Made by a program: the position numbers and the translations under genes. From assembly GCF_943737005.1 (NCBI RefSeq), contig NZ_CALSFU010000004.1:179912-243911 (forward strand): a DNA stretch of 64,000 nt. The letters are read 5' to 3'. The notes beneath the pieces were generated by a model. It worked only from the letters and a program-made list of their open reading frames with translations. It searched no databases and had not been told where the DNA came from. Every line of letters starts with the position of its first letter. Position 1 is the first letter of the stretch. The DNA comes from Achromobacter sp. Marseille-Q4962. GTDB lineage: Bacteria > Pseudomonadota > Gammaproteobacteria > Burkholderiales > Burkholderiaceae_B. Below are positions 27,551 through 36,659 of the stretch, piece by piece.

Positions 27551-30340
27551 ATGACGATCCTCGAACACGACTTTCTACCCGGCAACCTGGTGCGCGCCCG
27601 AGGCCGCGAATGGGTGGTGCAGAGCGACTCCCGCCGCGACTGGTTGCGCCTGCGTCCATTGAGCGGCGCCGATGACGAAAGCATCGCCCTGATCCCCGAG
27701 TTGGAACTGCATCCCGTCGAACCTGCCACCTTCGACTGGCCCGATCCCGCACGCGCCGGCAACCACGCCGCCGCGCTGTTGCTACGCGATGCCTTGCGCC
27801 TCACCCTGCGCGCCGGCGCTGGGCCGTTCCGCTCCTTCGGCAACATCGCTGTCGAGCCGCGCGGCTACCAGCTTGTGCCGCTGCTGATGGCCTTGCGCCT
27901 GTCCACGGTGCGCCTGCTGATCGCCGATGACGTGGGCATCGGCAAGACCATCGAAGCCGGTCTGATCGCCCGCGAACTGATGGACCGTGGCGAAATCGCC
28001 CGCCTGGCCATCCTCTGCCCGCCACACCTGGTCGAACAATGGCAACGTGAGCTGGAGGCCCGTTTCAACCTGCATGCCATCGCGTTGACCTCGGCATCCG
28101 CATCGCGCATCGAACGCGACCTTCCGCATGGTGCGCGCCTGTTCGACCATCATCCCGTGGTGGTCGTCAGCCTGGACTACATCAAGAGCGAACGCCACCG
28201 CGAACAGTTTCTCGCCACCGCCCCCGAGTGCATCATCGTTGACGAGGCCCACACCTGCGCCAGCAGCGGCGCGGGCAAGCAATTGCGCTTCGAGTTGCTG
28301 CAACGCCTTGCCCGTGACGCGCAGCGACACCTGATTCTGCTGACCGCCACCCCTCACTCCGGTGACGAAACCGCCTTCTACAACTTGCTGTCGCTGCTCG
28401 ATCCACGCTTTGCCGCCTTGCAAGGCCGCATGACAGCCTCCGACCCGCTGCGTCAGGAACTGGCGCGCCACTTCGTCCAGCGCCGTCGCAAGGACATCGT
28501 TGAATGGCAGGCCGAGACCCATGACGGACGAGGTTTTCCCCGCCGCATGAAAACCGAGCTGACCTACCAGCTCAGCGGCGAATGGGGCGCGTTCTTCGAC
28601 GCCGTGCAGGATTACTGCCGCGAACTGGCTGAAACCATTGAGCAGCAAGAACAGCAAGGCGGCGCGCGCCTCATCTGGTACGCCACCCTGGCATTGTTGC
28701 GCTGCGTGGCATCGTCGCCCGCGGCCGCCGTCAAGGCCCTGACCACGAGGCTGGAAGGAACCCTGCCTGACGACGCCCTTCTCAGTGATGAACGCTTGCA
28801 CGATGGCGAGGCCGATGATCTTTCCGGCAGTGATCTGGAGCCGCCCGCCCAGGTGCAGGATGCCGCGCCGCGCCTGCAAGCCCTGATCGCCGACGCGCAA
28901 CGTCTTTCCGGCAAGGCCGGTGATCCCAAGCTGGCCGCGCTCATCCGGCATATTGACCTTCTTGTGAAGGATGGCTACCACCCGGTGGTGTTCTGCCGCT
29001 ACATCGCCACCGCCCATTACGTGGCCGAACACATCAAGGCCGCTTTTCCGAAGGCCACCGTCGATGCCGTCACCGGCGAACTCACCCCCGAAGAACGCCG
29101 CGAGCGCGTGGACGACATGGAGGATGCCGAGCAACGCATCCTGGTCGCCACCGACTGCCTCTCCGAAGGCATCAACCTGCAACATCTGTTCACCGCTGTT
29201 GTTCACTACGATCTGGCCTGGAACCCCACTCGCCACGAACAGCGCGAAGGCCGCGTCGATCGTTTCGGTCAGCAAGCCGATGAAGTGCGCTGCACCATGC
29301 TCTACGGGCAGGACAACCCGGTGGATGGCTTCGTGCTCAACGTCATCCTGCGCAAAGGCGAGGCCATCCAGAAGGAACTCGGCGTGCTGGTGCCTCTGCC
29401 CGAGGACGAAGCCCGCATCAACCAGGCGCTGGTCAAAGCCGCGCTGATGAAACGCAGTGACAGCCGCGCCGCATCGCCCCAGGCGGCGTTCGACTTTGGC
29501 GAACCCGAACAGTTGCTGGCCCCGCTGCAAGCGCAATGGCAAGACGCCCTGGAAAAGGCCAAGGCCAACCGCACCGTCTTTGCCCAGCGCCGCATCAAGC
29601 CCGACGAAGTGCTGCCCGAATGGCACAAGCAGCAGCAGGCCCTGGGCACCCAGACTGACGTGCAGCGCTTCCTGCAAAGCGCCAGCGTGCGCTTGGGGTC
29701 GCCACTGGAAATCGGCCGCAAGCAAACCGCCCGTTTCCTGCCGCAACACCTGCCCGAAGCCCTGCGCCAACGCTTGGCCGACGAAGGCATAGACAGACCC
29801 CAGGTGATCGACTTCAGCGAACTGCACCGCAGCCATCCGCTGGTCGGCTTGCTGGCCCAACACCTGCTGGAAGACGCACTCGGCGGCGAACGTCCACTGG
29901 CCGCCCGTTGCGCCGCCACGCTGACCAATGACGTGGAAGTCGTCACCACCCTCTACCTGCTGCGCCTGCGCCACCAGCTCAGCTACGTGCGCCGCCGCGA
30001 GCCGTTCCAGATGATGGCCGAGGAAACCGTGGCCCTGGCCGTGCAAGGCCGCAACACGCCGCAATGGCTGGCCGATGACAGTGCCAGCCGTCTGCTCGAA
30101 TGCACCCCCAGCGGCAACTTGCCGCCCGAGGCCGTGCAGCGTGAAGTGCGCGCCGCGCTGGATTATCTGGCTGCTCATCCACAGCAGTTGCAGGCACTGG
30201 CCGAGCAACGCGCCGCAGCGCTGCTGGCCGACCATCAGCGCGTGCGCGAAGCCGCCCGGGACATTGGCCAGTACAGCGTCAGCCCCTGCCTGCCCGTGGA
30301 TGTGATGGGTGTGTACGTATTGCTGCCGGACGCTCTCTGA
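27551..30340 (+). CDS. SNF2/RapA-type helicase (DISARM DrmD-like)
   Basis: This 929-aa SF2 translocase would move along double-stranded DNA with ATP. Seen: Walker A DDVGIGKT near 125-133, DEAH near 230, LTATPHSGDE near 264-273, a second RecA-like domain with CLSEGINLQ near 535 and REGRVDRFGQ near 565-574, followed by a C-terminal region of about 350 residues without a recognised motif. DrmD of DISARM class 1 has this architecture. It follows the large helicase by 6 bp and its TGA overlaps the next ATG, so the operon continues. Confidence 0.9.
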   Translation: MTILEHDFLPGNLVRARGREWVVQSDSRRDWLRLRPLSGADDESIALIPELELHPVEPATFDWPDPARAGNHAAALLLRDALRLTLRAGAGPFRSFGNIAVEPRGYQLVPLLMALRLSTVRLLIADDVGIGKTIEAGLIARELMDRGEIARLAILCPPHLVEQWQRELEARFNLHAIALTSASASRIERDLPHGARLFDHHPVVVVSLDYIKSERHREQFLATAPECIIVDEAHTCASSGAGKQLRFELLQRLARDAQRHLILLTATPHSGDETAFYNLLSLLDPRFAALQGRMTASDPLRQELARHFVQRRRKDIVEWQAETHDGRGFPRRMKTELTYQLSGEWGAFFDAVQDYCRELAETIEQQEQQGGARLIWYATLALLRCVASSPAAAVKALTTRLEGTLPDDALLSDERLHDGEADDLSGSDLEPPAQVQDAAPRLQALIADAQRLSGKAGDPKLAALIRHIDLLVKDGYHPVVFCRYIATAHYVAEHIKAAFPKATVDAVTGELTPEERRERVDDMEDAEQRILVATDCLSEGINLQHLFTAVVHYDLAWNPTRHEQREGRVDRFGQQADEVRCTMLYGQDNPVDGFVLNVILRKGEAIQKELGVLVPLPEDEARINQALVKAALMKRSDSRAASPQAAFDFGEPEQLLAPLQAQWQDALEKAKANRTVFAQRRIKPDEVLPEWHKQQQALGTQTDVQRFLQSASVRLGSPLEIGRKQTARFLPQHLPEALRQRLADEGIDRPQVIDFSELHRSHPLVGLLAQHLLEDALGGERPLAARCAATLTNDVEVVTTLYLLRLRHQLSYVRRREPFQMMAEETVALAVQGRNTPQWLADDSASRLLECTPSGNLPPEAVQREVRAALDYLAAHPQQLQALAEQRAAALLADHQRVREAARDIGQYSVSPCLPVDVMGVYVLLPDAL

Positions 30341-31767
30341 TGATGCACGAGCCGCCCATGACAGAGACCGAAACCACCGAGCTCAAAAAGTCTCTGGCCG
30401 AACTGAAACAGGGGCTGGTTTCGCTGACCGCCATGCTCAACAAGCACGGCCAGGGCGAACTGTGGTTCGGCATTGCGCCAAACGGTAAAGCCGTGGGGCT
30501 GGAGATCAACGAAAAAACCCTGCGTGATGTCTCCCAGGCCATTGCCGCGCATATCGAACCCGCTATCTATCCACAAATCACCCAGCAGCTCATTGAGGGT
30601 AAGCATTGCCTGCAAATCAAGGCCGAGGGCTGGCAGCAGCCTTATCTGGCCTATGGCCGTGCCTACATGCGGGTGGCCGATGAAGATAAAAAACTCAGTG
30701 CCAGCGAACTGAAAAACCTCATCCTGCAAAGCAACCAGGATGCGCTGCGCTGGGAAAACGAACCCAGCGGCCTGGCGCTGGAACAATTGAACCCCGAAAA
30801 AATCAGCCGCTTCCTTGCACGCGCCGGCCTGCCGCCAGACAGCGTCGCCAACGCCCTGGAAAAGCTCGACCTGTTGCGCCAGGGTGCGCCCATCAACGCC
30901 GCCAAACTGTTTTTTGCCCACCAGCCCATCCAGTTGCGCTGCGCGGTATTTGCCACCACCACCAGCTCCACCATCATCGACCGTCATGATTTCGACGGCG
31001 ATATCCTCGAACTGATCGAAGAAGCCGAAAAATACGCCCTCAAAAACATCCACATCGGCATGCGGCTGGAAGGCTTGCGCCGCGTGGACGTGCCAGAAAT
31101 CCCCCTCAAGGCCATCCGCGAAGCGCTGGTCAACGCCTTTTGCCACCGCGACTGGCGCGACCCCGACTTTGTGCAGGTTGCCGTGTTCAAGGATCGCCTG
31201 GAAATCCGCAGCCCCGGCAGCCTCTACGGCAACCTGACCTTTGACGAGATACGCCAGGGCAACGTCTCCCGCCGCCGCAACCCGAAAATCGCAGAGCTGC
31301 TGCGCCGCATTCATCTGGTGGAAGCCTGGGGCCGAGGGGTGCCGTTGATTCTGGAAAACGCCCCGGATGCCAGCTTCATCGAAATCGGCGGGCTGTTCAT
31401 TACCCGCTTCAAGCGGCCATCGGCGCTGGAGGTTGGTGCAGAAACCAGTACAGAAACCGTTGATACTAGTAGAGAAACCAGTACAGAAACTCTGAAAACT
31501 AGCAGAGAAAACGCCAAGACTGGTAGAGAAACCAGTACAGAAACTGCCCCTTCCGATGCACTGGCAGGGCTTTCAACAGCGCAAAAAATCCTGCACCACC
31601 TGCAATTGACACCGGCCAGCACCGCCAAAGACCTTGCCCAAAAAATCGGCATCACGGAAAAGGGCGTTCGCTATCACCTGGAGCAACTGAAGAAACAGGG
31701 CAGGCTGCGCCACGTTGGCCCGACCAAGGCTGGCCATTGGGAAATTCTGGGGGAGACCAAATCATGA
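30340..31767 (+). CDS. AlbA/Schlafen-type DNA-binding ATPase-like regulator with winged-helix C-terminus
   Basis: This 475-aa protein begins with an AlbA_2-type divergent AAA_4 domain (about 1-150, LWFGIAPNGKAVGLEI), continues with a GHKL-like RecG-C-terminal-type ATP-binding domain (IREALVNAFCHRDW near 260, SPGSLYG near 292), then a Glu/Thr/Ser-rich linker with ETSTET repeats (about 367-406), and ends with a winged helix (AKDLAQKIGITEKGVRYHL). Such proteins act as regulators or as effectors in defence loci. ATG 30340 overlaps the SNF2 stop; a second ATG at 30358 is possible. Its last codons overlap the methyltransferase start by 4 nt. Confidence 0.82.
   Translation: MMHEPPMTETETTELKKSLAELKQGLVSLTAMLNKHGQGELWFGIAPNGKAVGLEINEKTLRDVSQAIAAHIEPAIYPQITQQLIEGKHCLQIKAEGWQQPYLAYGRAYMRVADEDKKLSASELKNLILQSNQDALRWENEPSGLALEQLNPEKISRFLARAGLPPDSVANALEKLDLLRQGAPINAAKLFFAHQPIQLRCAVFATTTSSTIIDRHDFDGDILELIEEAEKYALKNIHIGMRLEGLRRVDVPEIPLKAIREALVNAFCHRDWRDPDFVQVAVFKDRLEIRSPGSLYGNLTFDEIRQGNVSRRRNPKIAELLRRIHLVEAWGRGVPLILENAPDASFIEIGGLFITRFKRPSALEVGAETSTETVDTSRETSTETLKTSRENAKTGRETSTETAPSDALAGLSTAQKILHHLQLTPASTAKDLAQKIGITEKGVRYHLEQLKKQGRLRHVGPTKAGHWEILGETKS
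31441..31544 (+). repeat. In-frame direct repeats encoding ETSTET blocks
   Basis: GAAACCAGTACAGAAAC occurs exactly three times, at 31441-31457, 31474-31490 and 31528-31544. The spacings of 33 and 54 nt are multiples of three, so copy number can change without frameshift. The repeats encode a flexible acidic/hydroxylated linker between the ATP-binding and winged-helix domains. Confidence 0.85.
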
Positions 31768-34700
31768 AACGCATCCGCAAAACCCAGGCCACGCTCAACC
31801 TGCCCACCCTCAAGCTCGAAGGTGGCCTGTTCCTGCCCGACCAACTGGAAAAAGCCGCTCAGGGCCGCGCCAGTGCCCAGAGCGAGGCCGACTACGGCAC
31901 CCCCAAAGGCGTCAAGCTCAAGGACGAATACAGCCGCGCTTTCCAGATCGCCTGCGCCCAATGGCAGCACTTTGCCGCGCAGATGGAACGCGCCGACGTC
32001 GATGCCGCGCAGCTCACCACCGCTTTCGTCCACGAACTGTTGCGCGACGCCTTTGGCTACACCACCTTGCAAGCCACGGCAGCACAGCCAGTGGGCGAAC
32101 TGAGCTACCCGGTCAGCCTGATGGCAGGCAGCTTGCCTGTCCTGGTGGCACCACACACCCTGGGCCTGGACGAGGCCGACGCACGATTTGCCGTGCAGGG
32201 CGGCGGCAACCGCAGGAAAGCCCCGTTCCAGGCCATGCAGGAACTGCTCAACGCCAGCGAACCGCTGCAATGGGGCATCGTCAGCAACGGCAAGCAACTG
32301 CGCCTGCTGCGCGACGCGGCCAGCCTTACCCGCCCCAGCTTTCTCGAAGTCGATCTGGCCGACCTTCTGGGTGGCCAGCGTTATGCCGAATTCGCCAACG
32401 TTTGGCGTCTACTGCATGCCAGTCGCGCATTCCGCCTCGGCCAGGGCGCTATGGCGTGCATCTGGGAACAATGGCGCAGCGAAGGCCAGCAGGAAGGCAC
32501 CCGCGTACGCGATGGCCTGCGCGATGGCGTCGAGCAGGCGCTGCTGACCTTCGGTCAGGGCTTCCTGCAACACCCCGACAACCACGCCCTGCGCACCGCC
32601 CTGCATGACGGCACACTCAGCAAGGACGCCTTTTTCCAACAACTGCTGCGCCTGGTCTACCGGCTCATCTTCGTCTTCACCGTGGAAGAGCGCGGCCTGC
32701 TGCATCCGCAGGACGATAGCGCCGAAGCACAAACCGCCCGCCGCGCCTATGCCGAAGGCTATGCCCTGGCCCGCCTGCGCGAGCTGTGCCTCAAACGCCG
32801 TGCCCGCACCCGGCACGACGACCAGTGGCAGGCCATCCGCATCGTCTTCCGTGGCCTGGCACAAGGCGAGCCGCGTCTGGCCTTGCCCGCCCTGGGCGGC
32901 CTGTTCGCTCCCGCGCAATGCCCAGATCTGGATGCCGCCAGCCTGGACAACGCCCACCTGCTGGCCGCCCTGCAGCACCTGCGCTGGGCCAAGCCGACCG
33001 GCGCGCAAAGCCTGGTGCCGGTGGACTACCGCAACATGGGCCCGGAAGAGCTGGGCAGTGTCTACGAAAGCCTGCTGGAACTGGTGCCCGCCATCGACCT
33101 GCCCGCCCGCACCTTCGGCTTCGTCGGCCGCACCGAGGAAGGCAGCACCGCCGGCAACGCCCGCAAGCTCACCGGCAGCTACTACACCCCCGACAGCCTG
33201 GTGCAGGAGCTGATCAGGAGCGCGCTCGACCCCGTCATCGAACAGCGTCTGGCAGCCAACCCGGCCAACCCCACCGAGGCGCTACTGGCCATCCGCGTCA
33301 TCGACCCGGCCTGTGGCAGTGGCCACTTCCTGCTCGCCGCCGCTCGCCGGCTGGCGGAAAAACTGGCCCAGTTGCGCAGCCTGGAAGGTGGCCAGGAAGG
33401 CGCCATCCAGCCGCAGGACTACCGCCATGCCCTGCGCGAAGTGGTGGCCCGCTGCATCTACGGGGTGGACCGCAACCCCATGGCCATCGAACTGGCGCGC
33501 ATGGCGCTGTGGCTGGAAGGCTACGAGGAAGGCCGCCCGCTGGGCTTTCTCGACCACCACCTGCAAGTGGGCGACGCCCTGCTGGGTCTGACCGACCTGA
33601 ACGTGCTCGAGCAAGGTATCGCCAAGGATGCCTTCAAGCCCTTGAGCGGCGACGACAAGGACGCCTGCAAGGTACTGGCCAAGGCCAACGCCGCCGGTCT
33701 CAAGCAGATTGCCAGGGACCTGCAAGGCAAGCAGATGCTGCTGAGCGTGGACAACTGCAGCGGCCTCGATGCCCTGCGCGCCATCGAAACCCTGCCCGCC
33801 GACACCCCGGAGCAGGTGGCCGCCAAGGAACAGGCCTGGCGCCGCTTTCTGGAAGACTCCGCCCACAGCCCGCTCGCCCACGCCGCCGATGCGCTGGTGG
33901 GCGCCTACCTGCTGCCCAAGACGGAGGACACGGCAGAAACCGTGCCCACCAGCATCACCCTGCATGCGCTGCTGACCGACCCGCAACGCGCCCAGACCGA
34001 GCACGCCGCGCCCATCGCCGCCGCACGCGCGGCCTGCGAACAGGCGCGCGTGTTCCACTGGCCGCTGGCCTTCCCGCAGGTGTTTGCGCAGGGCGGCTTC
34101 GACTGTGTGCTGGGCAATCCGCCGTGGGAGGTGTCGCAGATGGGCGAGGAGGAATTCTTCGCCACGCGAGCACAGCACATTGCAGAACTGGCGGGCGATG
34201 CGCGCAAACAAGCCATTGCTGCACTGCCTGAAACCGATCCGCGTTTGTGGGATGAGTTTGTCAAAGAAAGCCAACGGATTGCGGCCGCCAACAACTTCTA
34301 TCGGGAATCGGGACGCTTTCCGCTGACGGCTGTTGGCAAGCTCAACACCTATCCCTTGTTTGCCGAAACCATCCTGCAAATCCATGCCGACAGTGGCCGC
34401 GCCGGCTTCGTCGTGCCCACCGGCATCGCCACCGACGACAGCACCAAAGCCTACTTCGGGCACATCACCCAGAACCGGCGGCTGGTCAGCCTGTACGACA
34501 TCGAGAACCGCGAAAAGCTGTTCCCCGCCGTCGATAGCCGCATGAAGTTCTGCCTGCTCACCCTGGGCGCAGCGGACCAGGCCGAATTCGTCTGCTTCGC
34601 CACCCAGGTCAGCCAACTGGCCGACCCGCGCCGTCGCTTCACCCTCACGCCCGACGAATTCCGTCTCATCAACCCCAACACGCTCACCTGCCCGGTGTTC

Positions 34701-36656
34701 CGCAGCGAGCGCGACGCGGAACTGACCAAGAAGCTCTACCGCGCCGCCCCGGTGCTGATGCGCGATGCCGTGATCGCAGGCGAGGGCAAGCAGGCCAAGG
34801 TGGTGGAACCCGCGCAAAACCCGTGGGGCATTACGTTCTCGCAAGGTCTATTCAACATGACCAGCGCAAGCCACCTGTTCAAGGACGAGCCAGCTGCCGA
34901 TCGCCTGCCGCTGTACGAGGCCAAACTGATCCACCAGTTCGACCACCGCTGGGCCACCTACACACCGGACGGCAACAGCCGTGATGTCACGCCGGCGGAA
35001 AAGGCCGACCCGGCTTTCACCGTCACCCCGCGCTACTGGGTGCAAGCCCGCGAAGTCTGGCTGCGCGTCGCCCGCCTGCCCGAAGGCTTGATGAAGGCCC
35101 TCAAGGACGGCAACCCCCAGGCCACCGTGCTGTGTGTCACCCAGTTGCTGTTCGGGCGCTACCTGGCCGAACAACGCCAGACCCATCCCGGCCTGCGCCT
35201 TTACCCGGCCTGGCAAGGTTTCGTCAAACAGCATCCGTATGCGCAACAGGTCTCGCCGTGGTCCTTGGGGCTATGTGGCAATAACCCCACCGTGCTGCAA
35301 CCACTCAATGACGACTACTTGCCCGGTGCGCCCGAACCGGAAGTGGTGCGCTACACAGAAGGGGCACGCAACGCCACCGGCTGGATTGCCATTGATCCGC
35401 AGATTGAAGAAGCCATGCTGAGATTGGCTGCTGATTACTGCCATCTACCCGCACCGGATGAGCCATTGGCAGACGAGCAGGCCGTGCTCGCCCTCGCCGA
35501 ACGCTGGTTGCAGGCCGCCTGCCCACAGTGGCTGATGGGTTGGCGAGATATCACCAATGCGACCAATGAGCGGACGGTGATTGCGTCGGCGGTGCCGTTG
35601 GTGGGGGTGGGCCATACCATGCCGTTGTTCACCACGACCGCAAATGCTCAATTGGCGGCCTGCCTGCTGGGCAATCTGTGCTCACTGGTGCTTGATTACT
35701 GCGCTCGCGTGAAGGTGGGCGGTACACACCTGACGTATGGCTACTTGAAGCAGTTTCCTATCCTGCCACCCGAACACTACACCGAGGCTGACCTCGACTT
35801 CATCGTCCCGCGTGTGCTGGAGCTGACCTACACAGCCTGGGATCTGCAACCCTGGGCCGAGGAGTTGATAGGTGGATGGAAAACGGAAAATGGCGATTGG
35901 AAGCTTGGTACTCCCGACGCCATCCGTCGCTCGCCGCTGGTCCCATTCCCCTGTGATCCAGACCGTCGCGCCTATCTCCGTGGTCAATTAGATCAGTACT
36001 ACGCCAAACTCTACGGCCTCACCGAGGAGGAACTACGCTATATCCTCGATCCCACCGACGTCATGGGCGAAGACTACCCCAGTGAAACCTTCCGCGTTCT
36101 CAAGGAAAAAGAAATTCGTGAGTATGGCGAATACCGCACGCGACGGCTGGTGCTGGAGGCTTGGGAGCGCTTGGAACAAGCACCCCCGGCCATCATTCCG
36201 CAAGCCCAACCTGCTCGCCCGAGCACGCCATTCCGTACCTATGCAGCGGGCTACACACCCGCTACCGAAGCTGAAGACTGGCTCGCGGGTTTAGTCTGCG
36301 ACATTCTCCTTCAGACAGGTACTTGCGATGATGTTCGCCTGCGCCAGATTCTGCTGACAGACTTGCCGGAGCATATTCCGCACAGGGAGCTTCTGAGTGA
36401 GTGGCTGAAGCCGATCAAGAACGAGCGGTGGTCACATATCTGTGCCTGGCTGCGCAGCCTGTTGGGGGTGCCGACCACAGAACCTCTGTCTATCCGTGAT
36501 GCGAAAGGTCTGGCACAGGTGCTGGGCGACAGTCGTACGGCATCGCTTGCCAGCGCCTTGATTGAGGCAAGGAAACAACAGGAGTTGGCTTTGGAGCAGG
36601 CATTGGCCGCACCAGAAACGCCCATGCAAACGGAAGGTCTGCAAAAAAGGGGATAA
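31764..36656 (+). CDS. Large N6-adenine DNA methyltransferase (class I, Eco57I/DrmMI-like)
   Basis: This 1630-aa protein is an adenine-specific DNA methyltransferase of restriction or defence type. Seen: an N-terminal region of about 450 residues containing a segment like type I/IIG restriction subunits (QWGIVSNGKQLRLLRD near 175-190), GSYYTP near 471, SAM-binding motif DPACGSGHFL near 513-522, catalytic NPPW near 784-787, then a long target-recognition region with YLKQFPILPP near 1325. No confident PD-(D/E)XK site was identified. Start ATG 31764 overlaps the previous stop (ATGA) and has GGGGGAGA upstream; an earlier in-frame TTG is less likely. In the cluster it could mark self DNA. Confidence 0.88.
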   Translation: MKRIRKTQATLNLPTLKLEGGLFLPDQLEKAAQGRASAQSEADYGTPKGVKLKDEYSRAFQIACAQWQHFAAQMERADVDAAQLTTAFVHELLRDAFGYTTLQATAAQPVGELSYPVSLMAGSLPVLVAPHTLGLDEADARFAVQGGGNRRKAPFQAMQELLNASEPLQWGIVSNGKQLRLLRDAASLTRPSFLEVDLADLLGGQRYAEFANVWRLLHASRAFRLGQGAMACIWEQWRSEGQQEGTRVRDGLRDGVEQALLTFGQGFLQHPDNHALRTALHDGTLSKDAFFQQLLRLVYRLIFVFTVEERGLLHPQDDSAEAQTARRAYAEGYALARLRELCLKRRARTRHDDQWQAIRIVFRGLAQGEPRLALPALGGLFAPAQCPDLDAASLDNAHLLAALQHLRWAKPTGAQSLVPVDYRNMGPEELGSVYESLLELVPAIDLPARTFGFVGRTEEGSTAGNARKLTGSYYTPDSLVQELIRSALDPVIEQRLAANPANPTEALLAIRVIDPACGSGHFLLAAARRLAEKLAQLRSLEGGQEGAIQPQDYRHALREVVARCIYGVDRNPMAIELARMALWLEGYEEGRPLGFLDHHLQVGDALLGLTDLNVLEQGIAKDAFKPLSGDDKDACKVLAKANAAGLKQIARDLQGKQMLLSVDNCSGLDALRAIETLPADTPEQVAAKEQAWRRFLEDSAHSPLAHAADALVGAYLLPKTEDTAETVPTSITLHALLTDPQRAQTEHAAPIAAARAACEQARVFHWPLAFPQVFAQGGFDCVLGNPPWEVSQMGEEEFFATRAQHIAELAGDARKQAIAALPETDPRLWDEFVKESQRIAAANNFYRESGRFPLTAVGKLNTYPLFAETILQIHADSGRAGFVVPTGIATDDSTKAYFGHITQNRRLVSLYDIENREKLFPAVDSRMKFCLLTLGAADQAEFVCFATQVSQLADPRRRFTLTPDEFRLINPNTLTCPVFRSERDAELTKKLYRAAPVLMRDAVIAGEGKQAKVVEPAQNPWGITFSQGLFNMTSASHLFKDEPAADRLPLYEAKLIHQFDHRWATYTPDGNSRDVTPAEKADPAFTVTPRYWVQAREVWLRVARLPEGLMKALKDGNPQATVLCVTQLLFGRYLAEQRQTHPGLRLYPAWQGFVKQHPYAQQVSPWSLGLCGNNPTVLQPLNDDYLPGAPEPEVVRYTEGARNATGWIAIDPQIEEAMLRLAADYCHLPAPDEPLADEQAVLALAERWLQAACPQWLMGWRDITNATNERTVIASAVPLVGVGHTMPLFTTTANAQLAACLLGNLCSLVLDYCARVKVGGTHLTYGYLKQFPILPPEHYTEADLDFIVPRVLELTYTAWDLQPWAEELIGGWKTENGDWKLGTPDAIRRSPLVPFPCDPDRRAYLRGQLDQYYAKLYGLTEEELRYILDPTDVMGEDYPSETFRVLKEKEIREYGEYRTRRLVLEAWERLEQAPPAIIPQAQPARPSTPFRTYAAGYTPATEAEDWLAGLVCDILLQTGTCDDVRLRQILLTDLPEHIPHRELLSEWLKPIKNERWSHICAWLRSLLGVPTTEPLSIRDAKGLAQVLGDSRTASLASALIEARKQQELALEQALAAPETPMQTEGLQKRG

Positions 36657-36659
36657 GGG

